Source of the DNA: Nocardioides sp.
GTDB taxonomy: Bacteria > Actinomycetota > Actinomycetes > Propionibacteriales > Nocardioidaceae
Reading direction: 5' to 3'
Assembly: GCF_025964975.1 (NCBI RefSeq)
Contig: NZ_JAOPXV010000103.1
Location: forward strand, 1-49,768
Length of the DNA: 49,768 nt
Part shown: positions 1 through 8,519 of the stretch, one piece after another
Position numbering within the stretch: position 1 is the first letter of the stretch
How the letters are laid out: every line of letters starts with the position of its first letter
The notes under the pieces: model-generated
What the model saw: the letters and a program-made list of their open reading frames with translations, nothing else
The model's database searches: none
What the model was told of the DNA's origin: nothing
Program-made: the position numbers and the translations under genes

Positions 1-1
1 C

Positions 2-832
2 TCCGAGGCTTCCGGCTCGCTGACCGCCCTTGCCGGCGACGATGAGCTCCGCGGCGTACGCCGTGAGGTGCGACTGGTGGAGATCGAGGACCTCGACGCG
101 GCGCCGGCCGACACCGCCGACGTCTGGCTCCGGCTGCACCTGCTCTCCTCGCGTCTCGTCCGGCCGCACACCATCTCGATGGACGGGGTCTTCGGGCTGC
201 TCGCCAACGTCGTGTGGACCAGCGCGGGACCCTGCGCCGTCGAGGGCTTCGAGAGCACCCGCGCCCGGCTGCGCGCCGCCGGCCAGCACGTGACGGTGTT
301 CGGGGTGGACAAGTTCCCCCGCCTGGTCGACTACGTGATGCCCACGGGGGTGCGCATCGCGGACGCCGACCGGGTCCGCCTCGGCGCCCACCTGGCCGAG
401 GGCACCACGGTGATGCACGAGGGCTTCGTCAACTTCAACGCCGGCACGCTCGGCGCCTCGATGGTGGAGGGCCGGATCTCGGCCGGTGTGCTGGTGGGCG
501 ATGGGTCCGACATCGGGGGCGGCGCCTCGATCATGGGCACGCTCTCGGGCGGCGGGAAGCAGATCATCTCGATCGGGAAACGCTGCCTGCTGGGCGCCAA
601 CGCCGGCATCGGCATCTCGCTCGGCGACGACTGCGTCGTGGAGGCCGGCTGCTACGTCACGGCCGGGACCAAGGTGACCCTGCCCGCCGACGGCGGCAAG
701 GTGGTCAAGGCCCTCGAGCTCTCCGGCGCCAGCAACGTGCTCTTCCGCCGCAACTCGGTGAGCGGCGCGATCGAGGCCGTGCCGTGGAAGGGCGAGGGCA
801 TCGCCCTCAACACCGCTCTCCACAGCAACTGA
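2..832 (+). CDS. dapD: 2,3,4,5-tetrahydropyridine-2,6-dicarboxylate N-succinyltransferase, 5'-truncated by window edge
   Basis: Frame stays open to the window start; left-handed beta-helix hexapeptide pattern ([44 protein letters not shown]) typical of actinobacterial DapD. Confidence 0.9.
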   Translation, partial: SEASGSLTALAGDDELRGVRREVRLVEIEDLDAAPADTADVWLRLHLLSSRLVRPHTISMDGVFGLLANVVWTSAGPCAVEGFESTRARLRAAGQHVTVFGVDKFPRLVDYVMPTGVRIADADRVRLGAHLAEGTTVMHEGFVNFNAGTLGASMVEGRISAGVLVGDGSDIGGGASIMGTLSGGGKQIISIGKRCLLGANAGIGISLGDDCVVEAGCYVTAGTKVTLPADGGKVVKALELSGASNVLFRRNSVSGAIEAVPWKGEGIALNTALHSN

Positions 833-835
833 GAC

Positions 836-1828
836 ATGGCCGGACAGAAGGGCAGGCCCCGCCTGAGGAGAGCGGGCAAGCTCGTCGTGGCCGGGTCGGC
901 AGCCCTGCTGGTGTTCGTGGCAGGACGGGCTCTCGTGGACAACGGCGTCGGGCCCCTGTCACGACCCGCGGGGTGCGCGACCGAGGTCGGCGATGTGACC
1001 GTCAAGCTCTCGCTGGAGCAGGCCGAGAACGCGGCCCTGATCACCGCCATTGCCGTCCAGCGGGGCCTGCCGGCCCGCGCCGCGAGCATCGCCCTGGCCA
1101 CGGCCTACCAGGAGTCGGACATCATCAACCTCGACTACGGCGACCGCGACTCCGTCGGGCTCTTCCAGCAGCGGCCCTCCCAGGGCTGGGGCACGATCGA
1201 GGAGATCCAGGACCCGGCCTACTCGGCCCATGCGTTCTACGACGCGCTGGTCGAGATCGATGGCTACGAGACGATGGAGATCACCGAGGCGGCCCAGGCG
1301 GTGCAGCGGTCCGCCTACCCGGACGCCTACGCCGACCACGAGGACGACGCCCGGGCCATCGCCTCCGCCCTCACCGGCAACAGTCCCCGCGCCTTCTGGT
1401 GCGAGACGAGCGGTGACGCCGACGAGGCCAGCGACCGGCTCGACGACGCCGGGCTGGTGAAGCGGGCTGCAGTCGTGCGCGAGGAGCTCGGCTCGGTCTT
1501 CGGCAGCCTGTCCCTGGGTGGTTTCCAGCCGGGCGGCGTCTCGAGTGGTCACATGTCGGGCTCGGCGCACTATGAAGGACGGGCGATCGACGTCTTCGTG
1601 CGACCGATCAACGCCGAGAACCGCAAGCGCGGCTGGGCGATGGCGTCCTACCTCGTGGCGCAGGCCGACCGACTCTCGATCAACACCGTCATCTTCGACG
1701 ACCGCATCTGGCACGCCGGCTCGCGCTCGGACGACGGCTGGACCGACTACGACGTGCCCTCGTCCTCCAAGGGCGACCGGGCGATCCTCGAGCACCGGGA
1801 CCACGTCCACGTCGATGTCGCCGACTGA
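836..1828 (+). CDS. membrane-anchored or secreted protein with lysozyme/transglycosylase-like N-terminal part and M15-like C-terminal part
   Basis: N-terminal TM (KLVVAGSAALLVFVAG), AYQESDIINLDYGDRDSVGLFQQRPSQGWGT motif, C-terminal SAHYEGRAIDV...HRDHVHVDV. Confidence 0.7.
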   Translation: MAGQKGRPRLRRAGKLVVAGSAALLVFVAGRALVDNGVGPLSRPAGCATEVGDVTVKLSLEQAENAALITAIAVQRGLPARAASIALATAYQESDIINLDYGDRDSVGLFQQRPSQGWGTIEEIQDPAYSAHAFYDALVEIDGYETMEITEAAQAVQRSAYPDAYADHEDDARAIASALTGNSPRAFWCETSGDADEASDRLDDAGLVKRAAVVREELGSVFGSLSLGGFQPGGVSSGHMSGSAHYEGRAIDVFVRPINAENRKRGWAMASYLVAQADRLSINTVIFDDRIWHAGSRSDDGWTDYDVPSSSKGDRAILEHRDHVHVDVAD

Positions 1829-1902
1829 GCCGTTTGAGCGTCTGACGTCGCCTACGATCGCTGCACCGCACGATCCGCACGACCCCAACCAGGAGGCACC
1901 CC

Positions 1903-2148
1903 ATGGCCGGTTTCGCCGCCGTCGTCTACACGATCGGCACCGCGCTTCGGCGTGCGCAGGACGAGGACATGGCGGTCGAGATCCTCGTGGCCGGTGAGTG
2001 GATGGCCGGACGGGTCAGTGCCACCGACGGGCAGGGCGTCATGCTGCTCGGGGCGAACGGCGAGCTGTCGATCGTCCGTCTTGCCGGTGTCGACGCGGTG
2101 AGGGTGCCCGACGCCGCTGCCTTCGCGGGCCGCTCCCCGGACGAGTAG
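1903..2148 (+). CDS. small conserved hypothetical protein
   Basis: 81 aa ORF, AGGAGG-like RBS (ccaggaggcacccc) before ATG, between co-oriented and convergent genes. Confidence 0.6.
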   Translation: MAGFAAVVYTIGTALRRAQDEDMAVEILVAGEWMAGRVSATDGQGVMLLGANGELSIVRLAGVDAVRVPDAAAFAGRSPDE

Positions 2149-2153
2149 CCGCG

Positions 2154-3305
2154 TCAGCTCGTCAAACGCAGGCCAGCCGCGGCGATGCGCTCGTCGGTGG
2201 CGGTGAAGGCCACCCGGACGTGGCGCCGACCTGCCGCGCCGTAGAACTCGCCCGGGGCGACGAGGATGCCGCGCTCGGCGAACCACTGGACGGTGTCCCA
2301 GCAGTCCTCGCCCCTGCTCGCCCAGAGGTAGAGCGATGCCTCGGAGTGGTCGATGGTGAAGCCCGCGGCCTCCAGGGCCGTGCGGAGGCTGGCTCGCCGT
2401 GCGGCGTACCTCCCGTGCTGCTCCACGACGTGGGCGTCGTCCGCGAGCGCCGCGATCATCGCCCGCTGCTGGGGCCCCGGCACCTGCAGGCCGAGGTTCT
2501 TGCGTACGGCGAGGAGCTCGCCCACGAGGGCGGGATCACCGGCGACGAACGCGCAGCGGTAGCCCGCGAGGTTGGACCGCTTGGAGAGCGAGTGGACGCT
2601 CAGAATCCCCTCGTGCGACCCGCCGCAGACGTCGGGGTGGAGCACGCTGACGGGCCCCGAACCGGGCCCAGAGTCGGCCGCAGCTTCCCAGGCGAGTTCG
2701 ATGTAGCACTCGTCGGAGACCAGGATCGTGCCGCGCTCACGGCACCAGTCCACGACCTTGCGCAGGTGCTCGACCGGCAGCACCCGCCCGGTCGGGTTGG
2801 ACGGCGAGTTGAGCCAGAGCAGCCGGGGGGTCTCGGGCCCGAAGGACGTCAGCGAGTCGGTGGCCACCGCCCGCGCGCCGGCCAGCGCCGCACCCACCTC
2901 GTAGGTCGGGTAGGCCAGGGCGGGGTAGCCGATCAGGTCACCGGGGCCGATGCCGAGGTGCACGGCCATCGAGCCGATGAGCTCCTTGGAGCCGATGACC
3001 GGCAGCACGCCGTCCAGGCCGAGGCCGATGACGCCGAAGCGGCGTGCCAGCCAGTCGATCGCGGCTTGTCGGGTCTCCGGGAGGCCGATGGTCGTCGGGT
3101 AGCCCGGCGCGTCCGCAGCCCCGCGCAGCGCGTCCTGGACGACTTGGGGCGTGGGGTCGACCGGAGTGCCGACCGAGAGGTCGACGATCCCGTCAGGGTG
3201 TGCGCGCGCCGTCTCGGCGTACGCCGTGAGCTTGTCCCACGGGAAGTCGGGCAGTCGGGTCGAGACCGACTGTGCCGATGGAGCGCTGGAGCGCTCCGGC
3301 TTCAC
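2154..3305 (-). CDS. dapC: succinyldiaminopimelate transaminase
   Basis: Class I/II aminotransferase motifs ([26 protein letters not shown]) next to fdxA, a conserved actinobacterial arrangement. Confidence 0.88.
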   Translation of the reverse strand: MKPERSSAPSAQSVSTRLPDFPWDKLTAYAETARAHPDGIVDLSVGTPVDPTPQVVQDALRGAADAPGYPTTIGLPETRQAAIDWLARRFGVIGLGLDGVLPVIGSKELIGSMAVHLGIGPGDLIGYPALAYPTYEVGAALAGARAVATDSLTSFGPETPRLLWLNSPSNPTGRVLPVEHLRKVVDWCRERGTILVSDECYIELAWEAAADSGPGSGPVSVLHPDVCGGSHEGILSVHSLSKRSNLAGYRCAFVAGDPALVGELLAVRKNLGLQVPGPQQRAMIAALADDAHVVEQHGRYAARRASLRTALEAAGFTIDHSEASLYLWASRGEDCWDTVQWFAERGILVAPGEFYGAAGRRHVRVAFTATDERIAAAGLRLTS

Positions 3306-3628
3306 TCGTCGTGCTCTTGGGGAGGCAGCGCGGCGACGATCGGGTGGTCCTTGTCGATCTCACCCATCTTCGCGGCGCCACCGGGAGAACCGAGGTCGGT
3401 GAAGAAGTCCACGTTGGCCGTGTAGTACTCCTTCCACTCCTCCGGCGTGTCGTCCTCGTAGAAGATCGCCTCGACCGGGCAGACCGGCTCGCAGGCGCCG
3501 CAGTCGACGCATTCGTCGGGGTGGATGTAGAGCATGCGCTTGCCCTCGTAGATGCAGTCGACGGGGCACTCGTCGACGCACGCGCGGTCCTTGAGGTCGA
3601 CGCACGGCTGGGCGATGACGTAGGTCAC
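3302..3628 (-). CDS. fdxA: 7Fe ferredoxin
   Basis: [55 protein letters not shown]: cysteine pattern of FdxA. Confidence 0.95.
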   Translation of the reverse strand: MTYVIAQPCVDLKDRACVDECPVDCIYEGKRMLYIHPDECVDCGACEPVCPVEAIFYEDDTPEEWKEYYTANVDFFTDLGSPGGAAKMGEIDKDHPIVAALPPQEHDE

Positions 3629-3682
3629 CGGTTCCTCCTACAGGGGCACGGGGTGGGACACGGGCAACCTTAGTATCCCGCC

Positions 3683-4585
3683 ATGACCGATGCGCCAGAA
3701 CCCCAACCTGTGGGCAGGCACCTGCTCGGCCCGCACGTCGTCGGCCAGCGGGTCGTGGTCCGCCATCTCCTGCCGGACGGTCGCGCGACCGACGTGCTGG
3801 GCGTCTGCACGTCGTGGGGACCGGCGACCGTGATGATCCGCTCGGACCGCGGTCCGGTGGAGGTGGCGATCGCCGACATCGTCACCGGCAAGCCGGTCCC
3901 CCCGCGCCCGTCGGTGCGCCACCGGGTGTCCGCCCACGACGTCGAGATGCACGTGGCGTCGATCTGGCCGGAGCTGACCACGCAGCCACTGGGCGGCTGG
4001 GTGCTGCGGATCGCACCCCCGCTCGGGGGGCGATTGCGCCGGCGCGGCAACTCGGCGCTGGCGATGAACGACCCGGGGCTCCCGTTGGCGGATGCCGTCG
4101 AGCGGGTCCGGGCCTTCTACGCCGAGGTCGGCCAGACGCCGATGATCCAGGTCGAGGCCGACGGTGACCTCGAGAGAGCACTCGCGCCACTCGGGTTCAC
4201 CCCGCTCGGCACCGGCGACGCGCACTGCCAGCTCGCCTCGGTCTCGCGCGCCCTGCGCGCCGCAGGTCCGGCGACCGGCGAGGGTCGCCTGACCGAGGAC
4301 GGTCCGCGCTGCGCCGTGGTGTACGCCGACGGCCAGGTCGTCGTGGCCCGCGGGGAGGCTGCCCTGGACGGCGACTGGCTCGGCCTGCACGGGCTTCACG
4401 TCGAGCCGTCCCGCCGTCGCCAGGGGTTGGGGACGAAGGTGGTCGCGGACCTCCTGGACTGGGGTGCCGCTCTCGGAGCGACCACGGCGTGGCTGCACGT
4501 CGAGACCGACAACGACGCCGGGGTCGCGGCCTACGAACGGCTCGGGTTCGTGACCCACCACAGCAACCGATACCTCGGCGGCTGA
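3683..4585 (+). CDS. GNAT family N-acetyltransferase
   Basis: C-terminal GLHVEPSRRRQGLGTKVVADLLDWGAALGATTAWLHVETDNDAGVAAYERLGFV. Confidence 0.88.
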   Translation: MTDAPEPQPVGRHLLGPHVVGQRVVVRHLLPDGRATDVLGVCTSWGPATVMIRSDRGPVEVAIADIVTGKPVPPRPSVRHRVSAHDVEMHVASIWPELTTQPLGGWVLRIAPPLGGRLRRRGNSALAMNDPGLPLADAVERVRAFYAEVGQTPMIQVEADGDLERALAPLGFTPLGTGDAHCQLASVSRALRAAGPATGEGRLTEDGPRCAVVYADGQVVVARGEAALDGDWLGLHGLHVEPSRRRQGLGTKVVADLLDWGAALGATTAWLHVETDNDAGVAAYERLGFVTHHSNRYLGG

Positions 4586-4594
4586 GCTGATAGT

Positions 4595-4612
4595 TCGCCT
4601 CATTCGAGGCGA
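4595..4612. terminator. hairpin between convergent GNAT and carbonic anhydrase genes
   Basis: TCGCCTC-ATTC-GAGGCGA perfect 7-bp stem overlapping the carbonic anhydrase stop codon. Confidence 0.5.
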
Positions 4613-5109
4613 TGAACCCTGCCGGACTCCACGTCGAAGAGCAGGCCGGTCACGGGGGTCGCTCCCACGAGCGCTCGAAGGGCGGCCACGTCGTGCCGCA
4701 GGCTCATGCGGGGATCGATGACCGGGACGTCGGCGCCGGCCTCGACGGTCGTGCCGAGGTAGTCGGCGACCAGGCCGAGGTGCCCCGGGCCGCCGAGCCG
4801 GGACATTCCGCAGTCGGTGTGGTGCATCACGACGATCTCGACGCCGCCGCTCAGCTGCTCGACGGCAGCGACCGCCGACAGGACGACCAGGCTGCGCAGG
4901 ACGTCGCCGGTGACGCGTCCCCCGGGGTTGCGCAGCACGACGGCGTCGTTCGGTTCGAGCCCGAGCACGTGGGCCGGGTCGACGCGATGGTCGGCGCACG
5001 TGAGCACGACGGCCTTGAGTGCCGGCTCCGTCGAGTGGCTCAGCAGACGGAGTCGCTCCGAACGCTGGGAGCTGCGGGCCAGGAGCTCGTCACTGACGAG
5101 GGCGCTCAT
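4600..5109 (-). CDS. beta-carbonic anhydrase
   Basis: CADHRVDP and HHTDCGM zinc-ligand motifs; short form (169 aa). Confidence 0.85.
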   Translation of the reverse strand: MSALVSDELLARSSQRSERLRLLSHSTEPALKAVVLTCADHRVDPAHVLGLEPNDAVVLRNPGGRVTGDVLRSLVVLSAVAAVEQLSGGVEIVVMHHTDCGMSRLGGPGHLGLVADYLGTTVEAGADVPVIDPRMSLRHDVAALRALVGATPVTGLLFDVESGRVHRLE

Positions 5110-5789
5110 CGGGCTGCCGCGATGACTGGCAGGGTCGCCGTGCTCAGACGCTCCATCATCGGGCCCTCCTCGAGGGCGAGCAGCAGCTCCTTCTCAGCCT
5201 CGGACACCTCGGAGAGGCTCGCCCGAGCCAGGGCCGGCGGCGCCGGGAAGTACTCGATGCCGAGCTGGACCAGGCGGGCGACGTCCTCGCCCGCGATCAG
5301 CGCCGCCAGGAAGAGAGCAGCGTCGATGCTGGCGGAGACCCCTGCGCCCGTGATCACCGAACCGTCCCGGTGGAAACGCTCGGGGACCACCTCGACGCCG
5401 TACGACGCGATGCGCTCCCGCCAACCCCAGTTGGTCGTGACGCTGACGCCGTCGAGCACGCCGGCCGCCGCGAGGAGCCCGACGCCATTGCAGATCCCCA
5501 CCGTCCAGGTCGCCGTCGCGTGTGCGTCGGCAATCCACGAGCAGAGCTCGGCGTCCGTCATTGCGGCCACCACTCCCGGCCCGCCCGGGACATAGAGGAT
5601 GTCGGTGGAGGACACCTCGTCCAGGCCTCGGTAGGCCAGCAGGCCGAGCCGACGGGTGTCTGCCGCGATCACTCCCGGCGTGGCAGCGACGAACTCCACC
5701 TCCACGCCCGGCACGTTCGCCAGCACTTCGTAGCCGCCCACCACGTCGAGGGCGGTGAACCCGTCAAACAGCAGGATCGTCAATCTCAT
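5106..5789 (-). CDS. DJ-1/PfpI family protein
   Basis: LTILLFDGFTALDVVGGYEVL, VPGGPGV, GICNGVGLLAAAGVLDG; 4-nt overlap with carbonic anhydrase. Confidence 0.88.
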   Translation of the reverse strand: MRLTILLFDGFTALDVVGGYEVLANVPGVEVEFVAATPGVIAADTRRLGLLAYRGLDEVSSTDILYVPGGPGVVAAMTDAELCSWIADAHATATWTVGICNGVGLLAAAGVLDGVSVTTNWGWRERIASYGVEVVPERFHRDGSVITGAGVSASIDAALFLAALIAGEDVARLVQLGIEYFPAPPALARASLSEVSEAEKELLLALEEGPMMERLSTATLPVIAAAR

Positions 5790-5857
5790 CTGGCCTCCTC
5801 AGTCTCCCCGGCAAGTGCCGGTCCGTCATGCTCTCCGGCGGCGGTGGGTCGCGCCTA

Positions 5858-5873
5858 GTGGCGCAATTGCCAC
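5858..5873. promoter_or_regulatory. inverted repeat in divergent DJ-1/GlxA promoter
   Basis: GTGGC-GCAATT-GCCAC with a related half-site downstream (GGTAATTTCGCCAC) just before the GlxA ATG. Confidence 0.4.
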
Positions 5874-5894
5874 CTTTCGCGGTAATTTCGCCAC

Positions 5895-6875
5895 ATGCCT
5901 CATCCCGCGATCCGCGTCGGGGTCCTGCTCTACGACGACTGCCTCGCCTCCGAGGCCCTCGGCCTCGTCGACGTGCTGGCGATCGCCAACCGGGTCGCCC
6001 TCCACACCGGGCAACCGGAACCGTTCCGGACCTCGATCCACGCCGCCCGTCCCGGTCCGGTGCGCGCGGCCAACGGCGTCGAAATCCGAGCTCGACGCGT
6101 CGACTTCGCCCTCGACCTCCTCGTGGTGCCCGGCTTCGACCTCGATCCCGGGCAGGACCTCGACCTTCGTCTGCGGAGGCGGTCGGCGGAGGTCAAGCTC
6201 CTCCAGCGTGTGGCGGTCAGGGGCATCCCCGTCGCCACTGTCTGCGTCGGGGCTTTCCTCCTCGGTGCGGCCGGTCTGCTGGACGGTCGACGCGCCACCA
6301 CGTCGTGGCTGTTTGCCGACGAGCTCACCGTGCGTCATCCGTCATCGACGATCGATCCTCGGGCCATGCTCGTCGAGGACGGTCCCGTCACGACGACCGG
6401 CGCCTTCAGCGCGTCGGTGGACCTCGCTCTCCATCTTGTCCGCCTGCACGCGGGCGAGTCGATCGTGCGGGCCACGTCGAACATCACCCTGACGAAGCAG
6501 GGCCGTTCCTCGCAGTCCCCGTACGTCGACGACACGCTTCACCAGCGGGTGAGTCGCGACTTCTCCACCGAGGTGCGCCGCCATCTCGTCCAACACATCG
6601 GGGAGCGCTACGACCTGCCGGCCCTGGCGGCCAGCCACCACATCAGCACGCGGACCCTGCTGAGACGCTTCCGCGACGAGACGGGCCAGACCCCGTTGGA
6701 CTTCCTGCAGTCCGCCCGGGTGGCCCGAGCCAGACAGCTGCTCGAGGGCACTGATCTCAGCGTGACCGAGATCGCCCGCAGCGTCGGCTACGCGGACACG
6801 AGCACCTTCCGCCGACTGTTCACGGGAGCGGTCTCCATGACCCCGTCGCACTACCGCCGGACTTTTGGGCGGTGA
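5895..6875 (+). CDS. GlxA family transcriptional regulator (DJ-1/PfpI plus AraC HTH)
   Basis: N-terminal DJ-1-like domain and C-terminal AraC HTH (ISTRTLLRRFRDETGQTPLDFLQSARVARARQLLEGTDLSVTEIARSVGYADTSTFRRLF). Confidence 0.92.
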   Translation: MPHPAIRVGVLLYDDCLASEALGLVDVLAIANRVALHTGQPEPFRTSIHAARPGPVRAANGVEIRARRVDFALDLLVVPGFDLDPGQDLDLRLRRRSAEVKLLQRVAVRGIPVATVCVGAFLLGAAGLLDGRRATTSWLFADELTVRHPSSTIDPRAMLVEDGPVTTTGAFSASVDLALHLVRLHAGESIVRATSNITLTKQGRSSQSPYVDDTLHQRVSRDFSTEVRRHLVQHIGERYDLPALAASHHISTRTLLRRFRDETGQTPLDFLQSARVARARQLLEGTDLSVTEIARSVGYADTSTFRRLFTGAVSMTPSHYRRTFGR

Positions 6876-6939
6876 TCGCGCTGTTGCGGGGACACCCAGC
6901 ACGGACAACCTACTTGCCTCTTCACCCTGTCTGCGGTCA

Positions 6940-7104
6940 CCATGGGCGGGTCGACCGAGCGGACTGACAACCCCCGCACCATCCGATCGTCCGCGCGTCC
7001 GGCGTCACCGACGAGAGGCCGAGTGATCAGCTCGGCGAAGGTGTGGTGGCACCGCGACCTTGCCCCCGCCCACACCTCCAGGGCCACGCCAACTGGAGGT
7101 CGTC
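6940..7104 (+). promoter_or_regulatory. T-box riboswitch-like leader (translational type) upstream of aspS
   Basis: Stem III GCCGAG/CTCGGC (7018-7036); antisequestrator A1 AGGTGTGG/CCACACCT (7039-7046/7070-7077), 7-nt bulge TGGCACC (7047-7053), A2 GCG/CGC (7054-7056/7067-7069); sequestrator ACCTCCA/TGGAGGT (7074-7080/7094-7100) masking the SD before ATG 7105. The GGTGGCACCGCG string matches the T-box consensus GGTGGNACCGCG. Confidence 0.85.
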
Positions 7105-8376
7105 ATGAGATCACTCTGTTCATCCCTGCCCACCGCCGAGCCCGGCTCGGTCGTCACCCTCGAGGGCTGGGTGCACCGGCGCCGCGAGCTCGCGCGCGTC
7201 ACGTTCCTGATCGTCCGCGACCGCACGGGTCTGGCCCAGGTCGTGCTGCCGGCAGGCACCGAGGTGCCGCCGCAGGAGACGACCATCCGTGTCGTCGGTA
7301 CGGCGACCGCGAACCCACAGGCCCCGGGCGGCGTCGAGCTCACCGAGACGACGATCGAGGCTCTCACCGAGGCCGCTGCGACGCCGCCCGCGGAGCTGTG
7401 GCGACCGGCGCTCGACGTCTCCCTCCCCACGCTCCTCGACCACGCCCCGGTCCTCTGGCGCCACCCGGCGCAGCGCGCGAAGGGGGAGCTGGCTGTGGCC
7501 TCGTTGCGCGGGTTCCGCGAGACGCTCGACGGTCTCGACTTCACCGAGATCGTGACGCCGAAGTTCGTCGAGTCGGCCACCGAGTCGGGCGCCAACGTGT
7601 TCGCCGTGGACTACTTCGGCCGGCCCGCCTATCTGGCGCAGAGCCCGCAGTTCTACAAGCAGCAGCTCGTCGGGGTCTTCGAGCGCGTCCACGAGGTCGG
7701 GCCGGTCTTCCGCCCCGAGCCCCACGACACCGTCCGCCACCTCGCGGAGTACCGCTCCCTCGACGTCGAGCTCGGCTTCATCCGCGACCACCGCGACGTG
7801 CTGGCCGTGCTCCGCGAGGTCCTGGCCGGGATGGTCGCCTCCGTGCACTCACGTGCCGCTGCGGCCGTCGAGCGCACAGGGGCAGTCGTCCCGGTCGTGC
7901 CCGACGAGATCCCGGTGATCCACTTCGCCGACGCACTTGCGCTGGTCGGTGCCCCTGCCGACGAGCCCGACCTCGCCCCCGAGCACGAGCGCGAGCTGGG
8001 CGCGTGGGCACTCGCCGAGCACGGGTCCGACTTCCTCGCCGTCGAGGGCTATCCCATGCACAAGCGGCCGTTCTACACCCACCCGCAGCCGAGCGACCCG
8101 CAGTGGTCGAACAGCTTCGACCTGTTGTTCCGTGGGCTCGAGCTCGTGACCGGCGGCCAGCGACTGCACCGGCACAGCGACTACGACGCCGCCATCCGGG
8201 CCCGCGGCGAGGACCCGGCCGACTACTCGGCCTACCTCCAGGCCTTCAAGCACGGCATGCCGCCGCACGGAGGCTTCGCGATCGGGTTCGAGCGCTGGGT
8301 GGCGCGCCTGGTCGAGGCGACCAACGTCCGCGAGGTCACGCTGTTCCCGCGTGACCTGCCCCGGCTGACGCCGTAG
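7105..8376 (+). CDS. aspS: archaeal-type aspartyl-tRNA synthetase, probably non-discriminating (Asp/Asn)
   Basis: Class II aaRS motifs (FRPEPHDTVRHLAEYRSLDVE; GFAIGFERWVARL), short form without bacterial GAD insertion; GWVH and NPQAPGG at the positions discussed for D/ND archaeal AspRS. ATG 7105 preferred over TTG 7060 because the SD lies at 7095-7100. Confidence 0.85.
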   Translation: MRSLCSSLPTAEPGSVVTLEGWVHRRRELARVTFLIVRDRTGLAQVVLPAGTEVPPQETTIRVVGTATANPQAPGGVELTETTIEALTEAAATPPAELWRPALDVSLPTLLDHAPVLWRHPAQRAKGELAVASLRGFRETLDGLDFTEIVTPKFVESATESGANVFAVDYFGRPAYLAQSPQFYKQQLVGVFERVHEVGPVFRPEPHDTVRHLAEYRSLDVELGFIRDHRDVLAVLREVLAGMVASVHSRAAAAVERTGAVVPVVPDEIPVIHFADALALVGAPADEPDLAPEHERELGAWALAEHGSDFLAVEGYPMHKRPFYTHPQPSDPQWSNSFDLLFRGLELVTGGQRLHRHSDYDAAIRARGEDPADYSAYLQAFKHGMPPHGGFAIGFERWVARLVEATNVREVTLFPRDLPRLTP

Positions 8377-8432
8377 CGCGGGTTGGACATCCGCAGGTCA
8401 GCAAAGGCATGGATGTCGGGCCGAACCCACAC

Positions 8433-8468
8433 CCGGCGAAGTTCATGTACGCAAATGAACTTCGCCGG
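8433..8468. terminator. long perfect inverted repeat between convergent aspS and VanW genes
   Basis: CCGGCGAAGTTCAT-GTACGCAA-ATGAACTTCGCCGG, 14-bp perfect stem. Confidence 0.65.
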
Positions 8469-8519
8469 TGGGCTGCGCACCGAGTCAGACCTGTCGGCCC
8501 GCCGGCCACTCGCTGTCGC

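Noticed and set aside
1998-3425. 475-aa plus-strand ORF opposite dapC
   Set aside because: Antisense GC-skewed open frame; dapC has aminotransferase motifs.
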